Below, piece after piece: positions 24,147-33,183 of a stretch of DNA of 64,000 bases. A model generated the notes under the pieces. The model was not told where the DNA came from. It searched no databases and saw nothing but the letters and a program-made list of their open reading frames with translations. Each line of letters starts with the position of its first letter. Position 1 is the stretch's first letter. The stretch is from CAMDTE01 sp964504345 (lineage in GTDB: Bacteria; Bacteroidota; Bacteroidia; Flavobacteriales; Schleiferiaceae), in contig CAZDDX010000002.1 in assembly GCA_964504345.1 (NCBI GenBank), forward strand, positions 1 to 64,000. The letters run 5' to 3'. Position numbers and translations under genes: made by a program.

Positions 24147-24851
24147 ATGTCTTTTCTGCAAATAAATCTGGAAGATCCCACCACGGGACAAGCTGTAGCG
24201 GACGCTGTTCCCACCGAAAAAACCCTTTCCGTATTGGAACTAGCCTTTTCCGGCGGCGTTGCGGGTAACACCATCATGGTGCTGCTCTTCTTGATGTCTT
24301 TCTTGACCATCTACTTGTTTACGGAGCGCATGTTGGCCATAAAAAAAGCCAACAAGCTGGATCCCCAATTCATGAACAACATCCGGGACCACGTGGCCAA
24401 CGGAAAAATCCAATCCGCCATTCAATTGTGCGAGCGTACAGACACCCCCGTCTCCCGCATGATCCAGAAAGGAATCACCCGCATTGGCAAGCCCCTCCAA
24501 GACATCTCCGCAGCCATTGAAAACCAAGGAAAGCTGGAAATTCAGCGCCTGGAAACCAACCTCTCGCTCTTGGCTACCCTGGCGGGCGGCGCGCCCATGA
24601 TGGGCTTCTTGGGAACCGTGGTCGGGATGATTTTGTCGTTCCAAAAAATGGCCAACGCCGGCGGACAGGTTCAAGTGGACATGCTTGCCGAAGGTATTTA
24701 CGTGGCCATGATTACTACGGTAGCGGGTCTGATTGTGGGCATTTTTGCTTACTTCGGATACAACTACTTGGTGGGCCGCGTGGGATCGGTCATCCACAAG
24801 ATGGAAGTGAGCTCCACGGACTTCTTGGATCTTTTGGACGAGCCGGCCTAA
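24147..24851 (+). CDS. exbB: MotA/TolQ/ExbB proton channel family protein
   Basis: The 234-residue product has three membrane helices: residues about 38-60 (GNTIMVLLFLMSFLTIYLF), about 145-170 (LLATLAGGAPMMGFLGTVVGMI) and about 190-215 (GIYVAMITTVAGLIVGIFAYFGY). With the next two genes it forms the inner-membrane motor that uses proton flow to energise TonB (or Tol). The start MSFLQINLEDP was chosen. An N-terminal extension of about 35 residues before the first helix is common in Bacteroidota. ExbB versus TolQ cannot be settled, but the TonB-like gene two positions downstream favours ExbB. Confidence 0.9.
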   Translation: MSFLQINLEDPTTGQAVADAVPTEKTLSVLELAFSGGVAGNTIMVLLFLMSFLTIYLFTERMLAIKKANKLDPQFMNNIRDHVANGKIQSAIQLCERTDTPVSRMIQKGITRIGKPLQDISAAIENQGKLEIQRLETNLSLLATLAGGAPMMGFLGTVVGMILSFQKMANAGGQVQVDMLAEGIYVAMITTVAGLIVGIFAYFGYNYLVGRVGSVIHKMEVSSTDFLDLLDEPA

Positions 24852-24914
24852 CCCGCAGCTTGCACACCGTTTGCACACCGCAACCCACCGTCAATCCACC
24901 GTCTCTACCCGCCC

Positions 24915-25307
24915 ATGAAACTCAGCTCCCGCAACAAAGTCTCCCCGGAGTTCAACATGTCGTCCATGACGGACCTGGTGTTCCTGCTTTTGATCTTCTT
25001 CATGCTGACCTCTACGCTGGTAACCCCCGCGGCATTGGACGTGGTGCTTCCCAAGAGCAAAGCACAAACCGTGAAGAAGGCCACGGTCTCCGTAACCATA
25101 GACAAGGATTTCCAGTACAGCATTGGTTCCAACGTAGTGTCCGTGGACGAAATCGAAACCTACCTACTCCAAGAGGTTGCGAAGAACGCAGAATCCGTGG
25201 TGGTACTGCGGGTAGACGAATCCGTCCCCACGGGCAAGACCGTGCAAATCATGGACATTGCCTACCGCAACAAAATCAAATTAGTCCTGGCCACGGACCC
25301 CAAATAA
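24915..25307 (+). CDS. exbD: ExbD/TolR-family biopolymer transport protein
   Basis: The 130-residue product has one N-terminal membrane helix (residues 12-33) with the conserved Asp in MTDLVFLLLIFFMLTSTL, and a periplasmic domain ending in YRNKIKLVLATDPK. This is the ExbD/TolR layout; the Asp carries protons in the motor. It lies 63 bases after exbB and three before the TonB-like gene. Confidence 0.92.
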   Translation: MKLSSRNKVSPEFNMSSMTDLVFLLLIFFMLTSTLVTPAALDVVLPKSKAQTVKKATVSVTIDKDFQYSIGSNVVSVDEIETYLLQEVAKNAESVVVLRVDESVPTGKTVQIMDIAYRNKIKLVLATDPK

Positions 25308-25310
25308 GCC

Positions 25311-26090
25311 ATGAGCAGTTCCTTTGAACGCGATCAGCGCAAGCGCCAGACCGTCGGTTGGGTGATGACGGCATTGGTGCATGCGGTGCTCCTGGTTATT
25401 TTTTACTTTTTTGGCCTCACCTACCAAGATCCCCCTCCTGAGGAAGGAATTTCGTTGGATTTTGGGTACGAAGAGCAAGGTTTTGGGCAAACCGAACAGA
25501 CCGCAACCGAACCTGTTCCCCCAACCCCCTCAGACCCAACGGAAGCCTCCGCGGTAACCCAAGATGTGGATCCTACGGACGTTTCAGTGGACGAAAAGCC
25601 CAAACCCAAGCCGGTGGAACGCCCCAAGCCCACGGAAACCAAACCCGTAGAACCCGCCAAGCCCCAGCCGTCCAATCAACTGTCCAGCCGATTGAACAAG
25701 CTCAAAACAACCGGAACCGGCAGCGGAAGCGGAACCACCTCCGGCGGAGGGGACCAAGGAAACCCCAACGGAACGCCCAACGGGGGCGCCGGGGGAAGTG
25801 GCGTGGGCACACAAGGAACCGGCGATTACCGCTTGGGCAACCGGGGCGCCACGAGCCGTCCGCGTCCGGTGTACGACTGCGAGGACGAAGGGCGTGTGGT
25901 GGTGAAAGTGTACGTGGACCGCAACGGAAACGTGGTATCGGCAGAACCCGGTGCCGCGGGAAGCACCACAGGCTCCACCTGTTTGTTTGATCGCGCCCGG
26001 CAGGCGGCACTGCGCACCAAATGGGCCCCGGACCCGGATGCCTTGGAAACCCAAGTGGGCACCATTATTTATCGATTCGAGAAAAACTGA
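25311..26090 (+). CDS. tonB: TonB-like energy-transducer protein
   Basis: The 259-residue product has an N-terminal membrane anchor (residues about 17-37, VMTALVHAVLLVIFYFFGL), a long Pro/Lys/Thr-rich spacer (about 40-120, with KPKPKPVERPKPTE), a Gly-rich segment and a C-terminal TonB-like domain (about 180-259, EGRVVVKVYVDRNGNVVSAE ending GTIIYRFEKN). It couples the ExbB-ExbD motor to outer-membrane transporters such as the SusC-like protein at 1.6 kb. Its TGA overlaps the folC ATG by one base. Confidence 0.9.
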   Translation: MSSSFERDQRKRQTVGWVMTALVHAVLLVIFYFFGLTYQDPPPEEGISLDFGYEEQGFGQTEQTATEPVPPTPSDPTEASAVTQDVDPTDVSVDEKPKPKPVERPKPTETKPVEPAKPQPSNQLSSRLNKLKTTGTGSGSGTTSGGGDQGNPNGTPNGGAGGSGVGTQGTGDYRLGNRGATSRPRPVYDCEDEGRVVVKVYVDRNGNVVSAEPGAAGSTTGSTCLFDRARQAALRTKWAPDPDALETQVGTIIYRFEKN

Positions 26091-27325
26091 TGACCTTCGC
26101 GGAGACCACGGAGTGGTTGTACAGCCGCCTTCCGGTATTCCAAAGAACTGGGGGAGGCACCCACTACAAGATTGATTTGGTCCAAACGGAGGTCTTGATG
26201 GAGGCCTTGGGTCGTCCAGAGCACCATTTTCGTTCCATTCACGTAGCAGGAACCAACGGAAAGGGCTCCACCAGCCACCTGCTGGCGTCGGTTCTCCAGG
26301 CCGCCGGCTACACCGTTGGACTCTACACGTCTCCGCATTTGGTAGATTTCCGCGAGCGCATTCGCATAAACGGCGCCCTCATTTCCGAGCAGGAGGTGGT
26401 GGACTTTGTGGAAAAACACCAGGAAGTACTCGTAGGGTGCAGTTTTTTTGAAGCCACCGTTGGAATGGCCTTCGACGCCTTCCGCAGGCACCGCGTGGAC
26501 GTGGCGGTGGTGGAGGTCGGCATGGGCGGTCGGCTGGACAGCACCAACGTGATCCGTCCGGAAGTGTGCGTCATCACCAGTATAGGCCTGGACCACCAGC
26601 AGTATTTGGGGGACACCCGCGCGGCCATTGCCGGAGAAAAGGCCGGCATCATAAAAACCGGCGTGCCCGTAGTGGTAGGCGAGCGCGACCCAGAAACGGA
26701 GGCCGTCTTTGTGCAAAAGGCTGCCGCACACCACTCCCCCTTGATTTGGGCGGAAGATGGCGTCCCCAACCCCTTGCCCTGCGGCCTGCTGGGAACGTAC
26801 CAGCAAAACAACGTTCGGTGCGTCCAAGCCGCACTCGCCGCACAAACCCACTGGACCGTCTCCAACGACGCCCTCCGCACGGGGTTGCTGGAGGTGGTGC
26901 AGCGTACCGGCCTGCGCGGACGCTGGGAAATCCTCCAAGAAAGTGGACCGCGCGTGGTGGCGGACACGGGCCACAACGCCCACGGCCTTCGCTGGGTAGT
27001 CCAACAACTTCAAGACGAATTGCCTCCGGGCGGACGCCTTCTGGTGGTGCTGGGAACGGTCGCGGACAAGGACCCTGGAGATGTTTTGGCCTTGTTTCCT
27101 GCCGACGCCTCCTACTTCTGGGTGGCCGCCAACTTGCCCCGGGCACTGTCTGCCGCTACCCTGGCAGAACGGGCCGCGGAGTACGCCCTACGGGGCCGCG
27201 TCAGCGGCCCCGTAGGGCGCGGGTTCGCCGACGCACTCGCCGAGGCAGGACCTCAGGACCTCGTCTTTGTGGGCGGGTCCAACTTCGTGGTGGCGGAGGC
27301 GCTCACCTACTGGGAGCAGCGGTAA
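26090..27325 (+). CDS. folC: Folylpolyglutamate synthase / dihydrofolate synthase
   Basis: FolC adds glutamate to dihydropteroate and tetrahydrofolate. The 411-residue Mur-ligase-family protein has the P-loop HVAGTNGKGSTSHLLAS, LYTSPHLVDFRERIRINGALI, VAVVEVGMGGRLDSTNV, ITSIGLDHQQYLGDT and IAGEKAGIIKTGVPVV. Start at ATG 26090 gives the expected N-terminus FAETTEWLYSRLPVFQRTG. A perfect 16-base inverted repeat lies within its 3' part (27184-27219). It is translationally coupled to tonB, a common Bacteroidota arrangement. Confidence 0.95.
   Translation: MTFAETTEWLYSRLPVFQRTGGGTHYKIDLVQTEVLMEALGRPEHHFRSIHVAGTNGKGSTSHLLASVLQAAGYTVGLYTSPHLVDFRERIRINGALISEQEVVDFVEKHQEVLVGCSFFEATVGMAFDAFRRHRVDVAVVEVGMGGRLDSTNVIRPEVCVITSIGLDHQQYLGDTRAAIAGEKAGIIKTGVPVVVGERDPETEAVFVQKAAAHHSPLIWAEDGVPNPLPCGLLGTYQQNNVRCVQAALAAQTHWTVSNDALRTGLLEVVQRTGLRGRWEILQESGPRVVADTGHNAHGLRWVVQQLQDELPPGGRLLVVLGTVADKDPGDVLALFPADASYFWVAANLPRALSAATLAERAAEYALRGRVSGPVGRGFADALAEAGPQDLVFVGGSNFVVAEALTYWEQR
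27184..27219. repeat. Perfect 16-bp inverted repeat inside folC
   Basis: Arms CGCCCTACGGGGCCGC and GCGGCCCCGTAGGGCG with loop GTCA. It encodes roughly ALRGRVSGPVGRGF. It should form a very stable mRNA hairpin within the reading frame. Confidence 0.85.
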
Positions 27326-27361
27326 TCAACGCCCACAACATGCGCTGGGCAAGCCCAGTCG

Positions 27362-28153
27362 TCAAAACTTATAACTCAGGCCTGTGGTGGTCCCAAACGT
27401 AAAGGCGGGAACCCCAGCAAAATCAGCCGGAAAGGCGTCGTAATTGACAAAACCAGAGGTTACCCACTGCAAACGACGCGTCAAGGAAGTCTGCAACCGG
27501 GTGTTGAACACCATCCGAAAATCATTCCAACGAAACAAGTCGGGCTGGTAATAAACCACCGCATTCCAACGGGATTTGTCGGATAAACGAACGTCGGAAC
27601 TGACGTAGGTGCTCAGGCGCATGGCGTAGTTTAGGACCCCGGTCTTTTCTTCCAAATCAAATTCGCCAATCAGCAGCGGGCTCCAGTAAATTTCCCAAGT
27701 CTTGGCGCGAACGGTTTTGATGCGCGGTCCAAAACCCGCGTTGTAGCGTTGTGCGATCCGCAGGGGCCTGTCCCGCTGGTACTGGAAAAAGGCCTCCACC
27801 GTCAGGCGCGGTTGCAGCTCCAAGTTGTACCGACCGTGCAGAAACGCATTGCTTTCAAAGAGGAGTTGATCCCCTCCTACCCGCGTGGAAAAGGTGCCGC
27901 TGACAATCCCGTAGTACGTTTCGTTACCGACGCTCTTGCGCACGTTGGCGGCGCCGTAGGTTCGCAACAACACGTTCTGCGCGCCCCCAATGTAAAACTG
28001 ACCGTCCAGTACCCCGTGGGTACCCGACGAATCCCCGGTGGCCCCGCGCATGGACTCAATGTTCACGATTTGCGCCGTTCCGGTCAGCCCGCCGGCACAC
28101 AACCCAACGAACAGCACCCAACGCGCCCAACTGGCATTGTCTTTGCCGTTCAT
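27362..28153 (-). CDS. DUF481-like outer-membrane beta-barrel protein
   Basis: The 263-residue product has a signal peptide (WVLFVGLCAGGLTGTAQ) and an all-beta mature part with alternating aromatic strands: GGDQLLFESNAFLHGRYNL, LTVEAFFQYQRDRPLRIAQRY, RLSTYVSSDVRLSDKSRWN and a C-terminal Phe (TTGLSYKF). This fits DUF481-type barrels of the outer membrane. The start MNGKDNASWARW is supported by a TATTTTTG box ending four bases upstream. Function unknown. Confidence 0.75.
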   Translation of the reverse strand: MNGKDNASWARWVLFVGLCAGGLTGTAQIVNIESMRGATGDSSGTHGVLDGQFYIGGAQNVLLRTYGAANVRKSVGNETYYGIVSGTFSTRVGGDQLLFESNAFLHGRYNLELQPRLTVEAFFQYQRDRPLRIAQRYNAGFGPRIKTVRAKTWEIYWSPLLIGEFDLEEKTGVLNYAMRLSTYVSSDVRLSDKSRWNAVVYYQPDLFRWNDFRMVFNTRLQTSLTRRLQWVTSGFVNYDAFPADFAGVPAFTFGTTTGLSYKF

Positions 28154-28157
28154 GCTA

Positions 28158-28165
28158 CAAAAATA
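28158..28165 (-). promoter_or_regulatory. Bacteroidota -7 promoter box TATTTTTG
   Basis: Exact match four bases before the ATG of the barrel gene, implying a leaderless transcript. GACCTTTG on the opposite strand ends three bases before the ATG of the divergent gene. Confidence 0.6.
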
Positions 28166-28181
28166 GTTACGACCTTTGATT

Positions 28182-28793
28182 ATGACTCGATGGATTTTAG
28201 GCCGCACCTTATGGGTGGGCGCACTGGTGGTGGGTAGCCTGCAATTATCCGGCCAAAACTGGGAAGAACTCAACCAAAACTGCAGCGCCTTTGCCGCGGA
28301 TTTGGGCAGCAATTTCCAGCGCAAGGAACTCAACATAAGCACCTTGCGACTGGGTGGCCTCAATCTGGACGACGCCGCTCAATGGTCGCAGGTTGAACTG
28401 GTGGAAAAAGCAAAGCGCGCCAACAATCTGGGCAACAAAGTAAAATATTCCGTCACCCTAACCGCCGTGCACTACGCCTCCGTGGAAGATCGCGACTGGG
28501 CCGTCAAAAACTGGTTGAAGGCCTTCCTGGGACCCACTGCCGTGCGCCCGGGCCGCGACACCAAGTCGGTTCCAGAGGCTCCTCCCGGAATCGTCGTCAT
28601 CAACGATCAGTCGATTGTTCTGCTCACTCTTCCCTGCGCCCAGTACGATTCCCAAGCATTCCGCGAATGGCGCGCCAAAATGGCGAAATACTTCGGCACG
28701 GAAACCTCCATCATCATCGACCTCGACGGCTGCGAGGGACCGCTTATCTGGACGAAGAACGCACCCGATCCCAAGGATCGCCGCTGGAAGTAA
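28182..28793 (+). CDS. Exported protein of unknown function
   Basis: The 203-residue product begins with a signal peptide (MTRWILGRTLWVGALVVGSL). The mature protein has the segments ELNISTLRLGGLNLDDAAQW, VKYSVTLTAVHYASVEDRDW and SIIIDLDGCEGPLIW. I recognise no family. It is divergent from the barrel gene and converges on the tolC-like gene, overlapping it tail to tail by 50 bases. Confidence 0.75.
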   Translation: MTRWILGRTLWVGALVVGSLQLSGQNWEELNQNCSAFAADLGSNFQRKELNISTLRLGGLNLDDAAQWSQVELVEKAKRANNLGNKVKYSVTLTAVHYASVEDRDWAVKNWLKAFLGPTAVRPGRDTKSVPEAPPGIVVINDQSIVLLTLPCAQYDSQAFREWRAKMAKYFGTETSIIIDLDGCEGPLIWTKNAPDPKDRRWK

Positions 28794-30216
28794 GGGCGTA
28801 GAGTTCCGCCTCCAACCCGAGCCACTTGGCCTCGGTGGTGGCGCGCTTTTGCACGGCCTCCAAGTATTTGGCTTCCCGCGCATTCACGATAAACAGGGTG
28901 CTTTCGCCGAGAATGAACTTGCGCGTCTCCAAACTGTACAACCGCTCCGCGGCTTTTTCTGCCTCGCGCACGGCCAACAGCTGCTTGCGCAGTTCCTTGC
29001 GCTCTACCCACTTGGCCTGAAACCAGCGCTCCAGTTGTCCGCGCTCCCATTGGGCCTGCGCGGTTTCGTGCAGCCATTGGTTTTTGGCGTATCGGTACGC
29101 GCCGCGGCTCTTGCGAAGCAGCAAAGGAACCTTCCAACCTACATTCCATTGGGCGTAGTCTGGGTCCGGAGTAAAGGACGTGGTGCCTTTTTGCCAAACG
29201 CGGTATTCCAAGACGGGCGCCGGCAACCACTGCGTTTGTGCCAAACGCTTGTAATTCTCGGCCAATTCCACGGGAACGCCCACCGCAGACCAAAAAGCAC
29301 CCGTATTCCAAGAATTCCACGCACTGCTGGAATCCTCAACGGTAACCACCCCGGTGAACCGATTCATTCCGGGTTCCAAAAGCGCATCCGGCAAGCCCAA
29401 GGAGGAGGCGTCTGCCCAGCGGTAGAGGGCCAAACGCATGCGGGCCGAGGCCCAATCCACTTCAGCTTCGGATCGCTGGCGGTGGCGATCCGCCAAGGCC
29501 ATGTGCGCTTCCAACGTATCCATGGCGGACTTCTCGCGTTGCCGAAACGCCTCGATCACCATTTGTTTCCGGATTTTCGCCAAGCGTTCCGCGCGCAGGT
29601 TGGCCGCGCGGACGTCGTGCGCAGCAGCCCAATCGGCGTAGGCCTTGGAGGCGTCGGACATCAATTTTCGACGCATTTGGTCTTGCTTCCACTCAGCTTC
29701 CTGAAGAAGTAATTCAGCCTGACGAACGGATGCCCTGCGCTGGTCCCACAACAATTGAGGACCCAAAGGCAAGGACACCCCCACCGCCAGCAAACCACCC
29801 GCGCCCGTCTCGTCCTCCGGATTCAAATCCGCTCCGCTGGAAAGGGCGGATTTGGCTACCAAGTCCACCCCGGTCCACGTGGGTACTACGGCCTCTACCC
29901 CTTGTTTCCGGTACAAAAAACCAGCCGGATCTTGCTTGGCTTCGTCTTTTCCCGCCAGTACTGGATCAAAGGCGGAGCGTGCTTCCATCACTTTTCCGGA
30001 TGCGGCGTCTGCCTTTGCCTGCGCGGCCTTCCACAAGGGATGGTACTCCAGCACTTCTTGAAGAAATTGACCGTACGTCCACGAGACGGTGTCCAACGAA
30101 AGGATTGCTAACGCTGGAGCCACAGCACCCGCATCCAGCGAACGTACGGGCTCTACGGGACGCGCAAAAGCACCACACGCAACCACCAGTAAGGCAAAAA
30201 GGGCACTTAGCCTCAT
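28744..30216 (-). CDS. TolC-family outer-membrane channel
   Basis: The 490-residue exported protein (signal LFALLVVACGAFA) has the long helical pattern of outer-membrane efflux proteins: an early FLQEVLEYHPLWKAAQAKADAASG, PFDPVLAGK-like turn (SAFDPVLAGKDEAK), and mirrored helices later (EAEKAAERLYSLETRKFILGE and VVNAREAKYLEA-like end IVNAREAKYLEAVQK). It forms the exit duct of a tripartite exporter. Its ATG overlaps the stop of the HlyD gene by four bases. Its last 50 bases overlap the convergent gene. Confidence 0.88.
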   Translation of the reverse strand: MRLSALFALLVVACGAFARPVEPVRSLDAGAVAPALAILSLDTVSWTYGQFLQEVLEYHPLWKAAQAKADAASGKVMEARSAFDPVLAGKDEAKQDPAGFLYRKQGVEAVVPTWTGVDLVAKSALSSGADLNPEDETGAGGLLAVGVSLPLGPQLLWDQRRASVRQAELLLQEAEWKQDQMRRKLMSDASKAYADWAAAHDVRAANLRAERLAKIRKQMVIEAFRQREKSAMDTLEAHMALADRHRQRSEAEVDWASARMRLALYRWADASSLGLPDALLEPGMNRFTGVVTVEDSSSAWNSWNTGAFWSAVGVPVELAENYKRLAQTQWLPAPVLEYRVWQKGTTSFTPDPDYAQWNVGWKVPLLLRKSRGAYRYAKNQWLHETAQAQWERGQLERWFQAKWVERKELRKQLLAVREAEKAAERLYSLETRKFILGESTLFIVNAREAKYLEAVQKRATTEAKWLGLEAELYALTSSGDPWDRVRSSSR

Positions 30217-31514
30217 GATTTTTTACCTTTTGCAGCAGAGCCGGCGGGCAAGTAGTAGTCCGGCGGGAATCCATTGAATTGACGCCAGATTTCGTACCAC
30301 AGTGGCACATTCTTCAGCAACAACACACCGTACGTGCCCGTCCCCAGGGCCAATTCGTCCGGCCACGGCTCGGTAGGCACCAAAAGAATCCGAAACTTTC
30401 CGTCGGCGGCAGGAGTTGGACTCACCGCTACAACCCGGGACGCAAACACCCCCGTACTTCCCGCGGGCCATCCCGGCAAAGGAAGGGAAGGCCAACCGTC
30501 GAAGGCTACTTGTGCGGTCAGACCAACGTGCACCAAGGCAATGTCTTGGGGAGGAACCTGCATCTCTACCGCACGCGACCCGGCGGAGGGCACCACCTCA
30601 ACCAGGGGCTCTGCTTCTTTAACCGTTTGCCCCAATCCGGGCACAAAGATCCGAGACACCATACCGTCGGCAGGCGCCAACAAATACCGGTTGTCCACAC
30701 GGATGCGCAGGCTGGAGAGCTTGCTTTCTAATTTCTGAACTTCGCCTTGGGCCGATGCCGCATCCGCCAAAGCCGCGGCGCGGTCGGACACCAATTTAGC
30801 CTCTTTTTCGCGGTACGAAGAGCGCTTCCATTCAATGTCCGCCTTGGCGCGTCCCACGTTGTTGGTGGCGTAGATGGACTTGGATTTGGTCTCTTGAAAC
30901 TTATCCTGGCGCTGCTCCCACTCGTACAAACTCTTGACCCCAATGCGCGCCAAGGTGTCCGCGCGGGCCATTTGCCGTTCAGCCAGGGTCAGCGAAATTC
31001 GCTGTGCAGACGCCTCTGCAGAATCGCTGATCGCCTTCAAGGTGGTGGCACGGACGTCGAACCCACCGGCCCGACGCAATGCTACCCATTGATCTTCCAA
31101 GGCATCGGCCTTGGCTATGTAGGACGAGTATGCCTTTTGCTTGGCCTCCAGCTCGGACTTTAAACGCACCAACAACTGGGGATCCATGTAGTCTTCCTTG
31201 ACTTCACCCAAATACACCAAGGTATCCCCTTTGCGCACCGTGTCGCCTTCGCGCACACGCCACTCCGCAATTCTACCCGACACAACGGCCGTAACCAACT
31301 GTGGACGCGAATTGGGTTCCCGAACGGTTACCACCCCGTACTCGGTTATGTTCTGCGTCCAAGGCAAAAACAAGGCCGCTACCACAAATGCCGAAGTAAA
31401 GTATACCCAGCGCTGAGCGGAAAGCATACCGCCCTTTGTTGAGGTTTTTTCCAGCGTCGTAAGGAACCTGGGATTGACCTGCTCTACCACGCGCTCATCG
31501 CTCAAATTTAACAT
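30213..31514 (-). CDS. HlyD-family membrane-fusion (adaptor) protein
   Basis: The 433-residue product has a short cytoplasmic N-terminus, one membrane helix (about residues 37-52, VYFTSAFVVAALFLPW), a lipoyl/barrel-sandwich half (VVSGRIAEWRVREGDTVRKGD and later LAPADGMVSRIFVPGLGQTVK), and a long coiled coil (about 130-270). It bridges an inner-membrane pump and TolC. It overlaps the ABC gene by seven bases upstream and the tolC-like gene by four downstream, so all belong to one operon. Confidence 0.9.
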   Translation of the reverse strand: MLNLSDERVVEQVNPRFLTTLEKTSTKGGMLSAQRWVYFTSAFVVAALFLPWTQNITEYGVVTVREPNSRPQLVTAVVSGRIAEWRVREGDTVRKGDTLVYLGEVKEDYMDPQLLVRLKSELEAKQKAYSSYIAKADALEDQWVALRRAGGFDVRATTLKAISDSAEASAQRISLTLAERQMARADTLARIGVKSLYEWEQRQDKFQETKSKSIYATNNVGRAKADIEWKRSSYREKEAKLVSDRAAALADAASAQGEVQKLESKLSSLRIRVDNRYLLAPADGMVSRIFVPGLGQTVKEAEPLVEVVPSAGSRAVEMQVPPQDIALVHVGLTAQVAFDGWPSLPLPGWPAGSTGVFASRVVAVSPTPAADGKFRILLVPTEPWPDELALGTGTYGVLLLKNVPLWYEIWRQFNGFPPDYYLPAGSAAKGKKS

Positions 31515-33175
31515 ATCTCGTTTTCTTTGAGTTCGTTAGGCATTTCGCTCCACGGTCCTTCGTAGACACATTCATCGTTTTGTACCACCACCACGTGATC
31601 CATTCGCTGGAGTACATCTTTGCGGTGCGTGATGCAGACCAAGGTTCCCGATTGCCCGGCGCGCACCATTTCATCCAACCACTGTTCGCGTTCCTTGGGT
31701 CTTAGACCGGCCAGGGCATCGTACATGATCCGCAACGATGCGTCTCCCGCTAAGGCTCGAGCGCTGTGCAGTTGCATGGCCAGTTCGGGGTGCCAACGAA
31801 AGAAATCCGGATGAATTTGGGTCTGCCATCCGGCTTCTCCAAAATGTTCCGGCTGCAGGCCCAAGCGAAGCAAGGCGGCCACCACCTCTTCTCGGTTGGC
31901 GCCACGTCGCATCAGGTTATCCATGACGGAACCGGAAACAAAGCCGTAATAGGGAAGATTGTCTTCCATGCGTTCTGCGTAGGCCTTTTGGTCCCAGAGT
32001 TGTACCGACAAACCATTGATTTTCATGCCTTCGCCTGCCTCGGAAAGGGGCATGGCCAGCGCCTCAAAAAAGGGCTGTACTTGAGTCCCTTCGCCCAAGA
32101 CCAAGCCAACTTTTTTTCCTGCGGGTACGTTCAACCCCCAAGGACTCCACTCCAGTTCCCAGGAAGACATATTGGCCCCTGGGCTACCGCCGTCGGGCTG
32201 TTTCTCCAAGGGCAACTGAACTACCGAGGCGATTTTCTCTACCCCAGCGTGTACGTCGTACAAACCTTCCAACAAGCGAAATATCTTCTCCGCATTGTTC
32301 ATGATGATGAAGAATACGATCTCTACCGCAACAAATTCGCCAATGCTAACGGTACGTTCAACTACCAAAGCTCCTCCCGCGATCAATAACAACGCAGTAA
32401 ACGCAAAGCGTACAATGACCATCCAAATGTGCTGGCCGTAGAGGATGCGGAAATGCCGTGTACGCGCGTCCAAATAACGATTGACCGCCTCGTCTACGCG
32501 AGCATGCGCCCTACCTGTTTCGCCTTCGGCTTTCAAGGCCGGCCCGATGCGGGCCATCTCCTCTAATTGTTGAGCTACTTCGTGCTTGTGCGTGCTCTCT
32601 TCGTAACTCGTAGACAGACCGCGATATAGACTGACCCGAATGGCCAAAACCACCAAGGCAATAATCGCAATGGCTACTAAGACAAACCAGGTATCGTAGA
32701 GCAGCAGCAGCAACAAACCAAAGAAAATCTGAAGGATGGCCGTTGCGCCGTCCACAATCAGTTTTGGCAGCTCCTTTTGAACGGTGAGGGTGTCAAAAAA
32801 GCGGTTGATCAAATCGGGTAAATAATCCCGACGGAGGACGTCCGAACGAAGCAAAGGAATCCGGTGCGCAAACTCAAACGAAGAGCGAACAAAAATGCGC
32901 TGCTGAAGCAGTTCCACAATGCGCAACTGCATGAGGTACAAAACACCGGCAAGCACAATGGCAAACAACACGCCTGCCACCAACAACCACCACGAGGCCG
33001 AAAGTCGGCCGCCCATTATCTGGCCGATGAGTGCTTGGATGCCCAAAGGAAAGGACAGCGAAATCGCCCCGTGCAGTGTGGCAAAGACCACCACGCGCCC
33101 CATGTCCTTGCGGTCGTTGGACAGCAATCGCGTGAGTAGTTTAAAGTTTGGCGTAGTGGTTTGGCCCATGCGCAT
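31508..33175 (-). CDS. ABC exporter-like protein with degenerate nucleotide-binding domain
   Basis: The 555-residue protein has an exporter transmembrane domain (about residues 25-320; helices at 27-48, 62-84, 141-160, 163-182, 252-274 and near 280-292) and a C-terminal domain placed like an ABC ATPase. Key motifs are degenerate: Walker A is LGEGTQVQP (359-368; no GxGKS/T), the signature region reads HPELAMQLHSARALAG, and Walker B is LRIMYDAL instead of hhhhDE. The H-loop His survives (CITHRKD, 517). It should not hydrolyse ATP normally. It is the inner-membrane partner of the HlyD and TolC genes behind it and starts eight bases after the ComM-like gene. Confidence 0.85.
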   Translation of the reverse strand: MRMGQTTTPNFKLLTRLLSNDRKDMGRVVVFATLHGAISLSFPLGIQALIGQIMGGRLSASWWLLVAGVLFAIVLAGVLYLMQLRIVELLQQRIFVRSSFEFAHRIPLLRSDVLRRDYLPDLINRFFDTLTVQKELPKLIVDGATAILQIFFGLLLLLLYDTWFVLVAIAIIALVVLAIRVSLYRGLSTSYEESTHKHEVAQQLEEMARIGPALKAEGETGRAHARVDEAVNRYLDARTRHFRILYGQHIWMVIVRFAFTALLLIAGGALVVERTVSIGEFVAVEIVFFIIMNNAEKIFRLLEGLYDVHAGVEKIASVVQLPLEKQPDGGSPGANMSSWELEWSPWGLNVPAGKKVGLVLGEGTQVQPFFEALAMPLSEAGEGMKINGLSVQLWDQKAYAERMEDNLPYYGFVSGSVMDNLMRRGANREEVVAALLRLGLQPEHFGEAGWQTQIHPDFFRWHPELAMQLHSARALAGDASLRIMYDALAGLRPKEREQWLDEMVRAGQSGTLVCITHRKDVLQRMDHVVVVQNDECVYEGPWSEMPNELKENEIC

Positions 33176-33183
33176 CGAGGGGA

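Noticed and set aside
27330..27361. Terminator between folC and the DUF481-like gene
   Set aside because: Only a weak CTGGGC-AA-GCCCAG hairpin without a T run.
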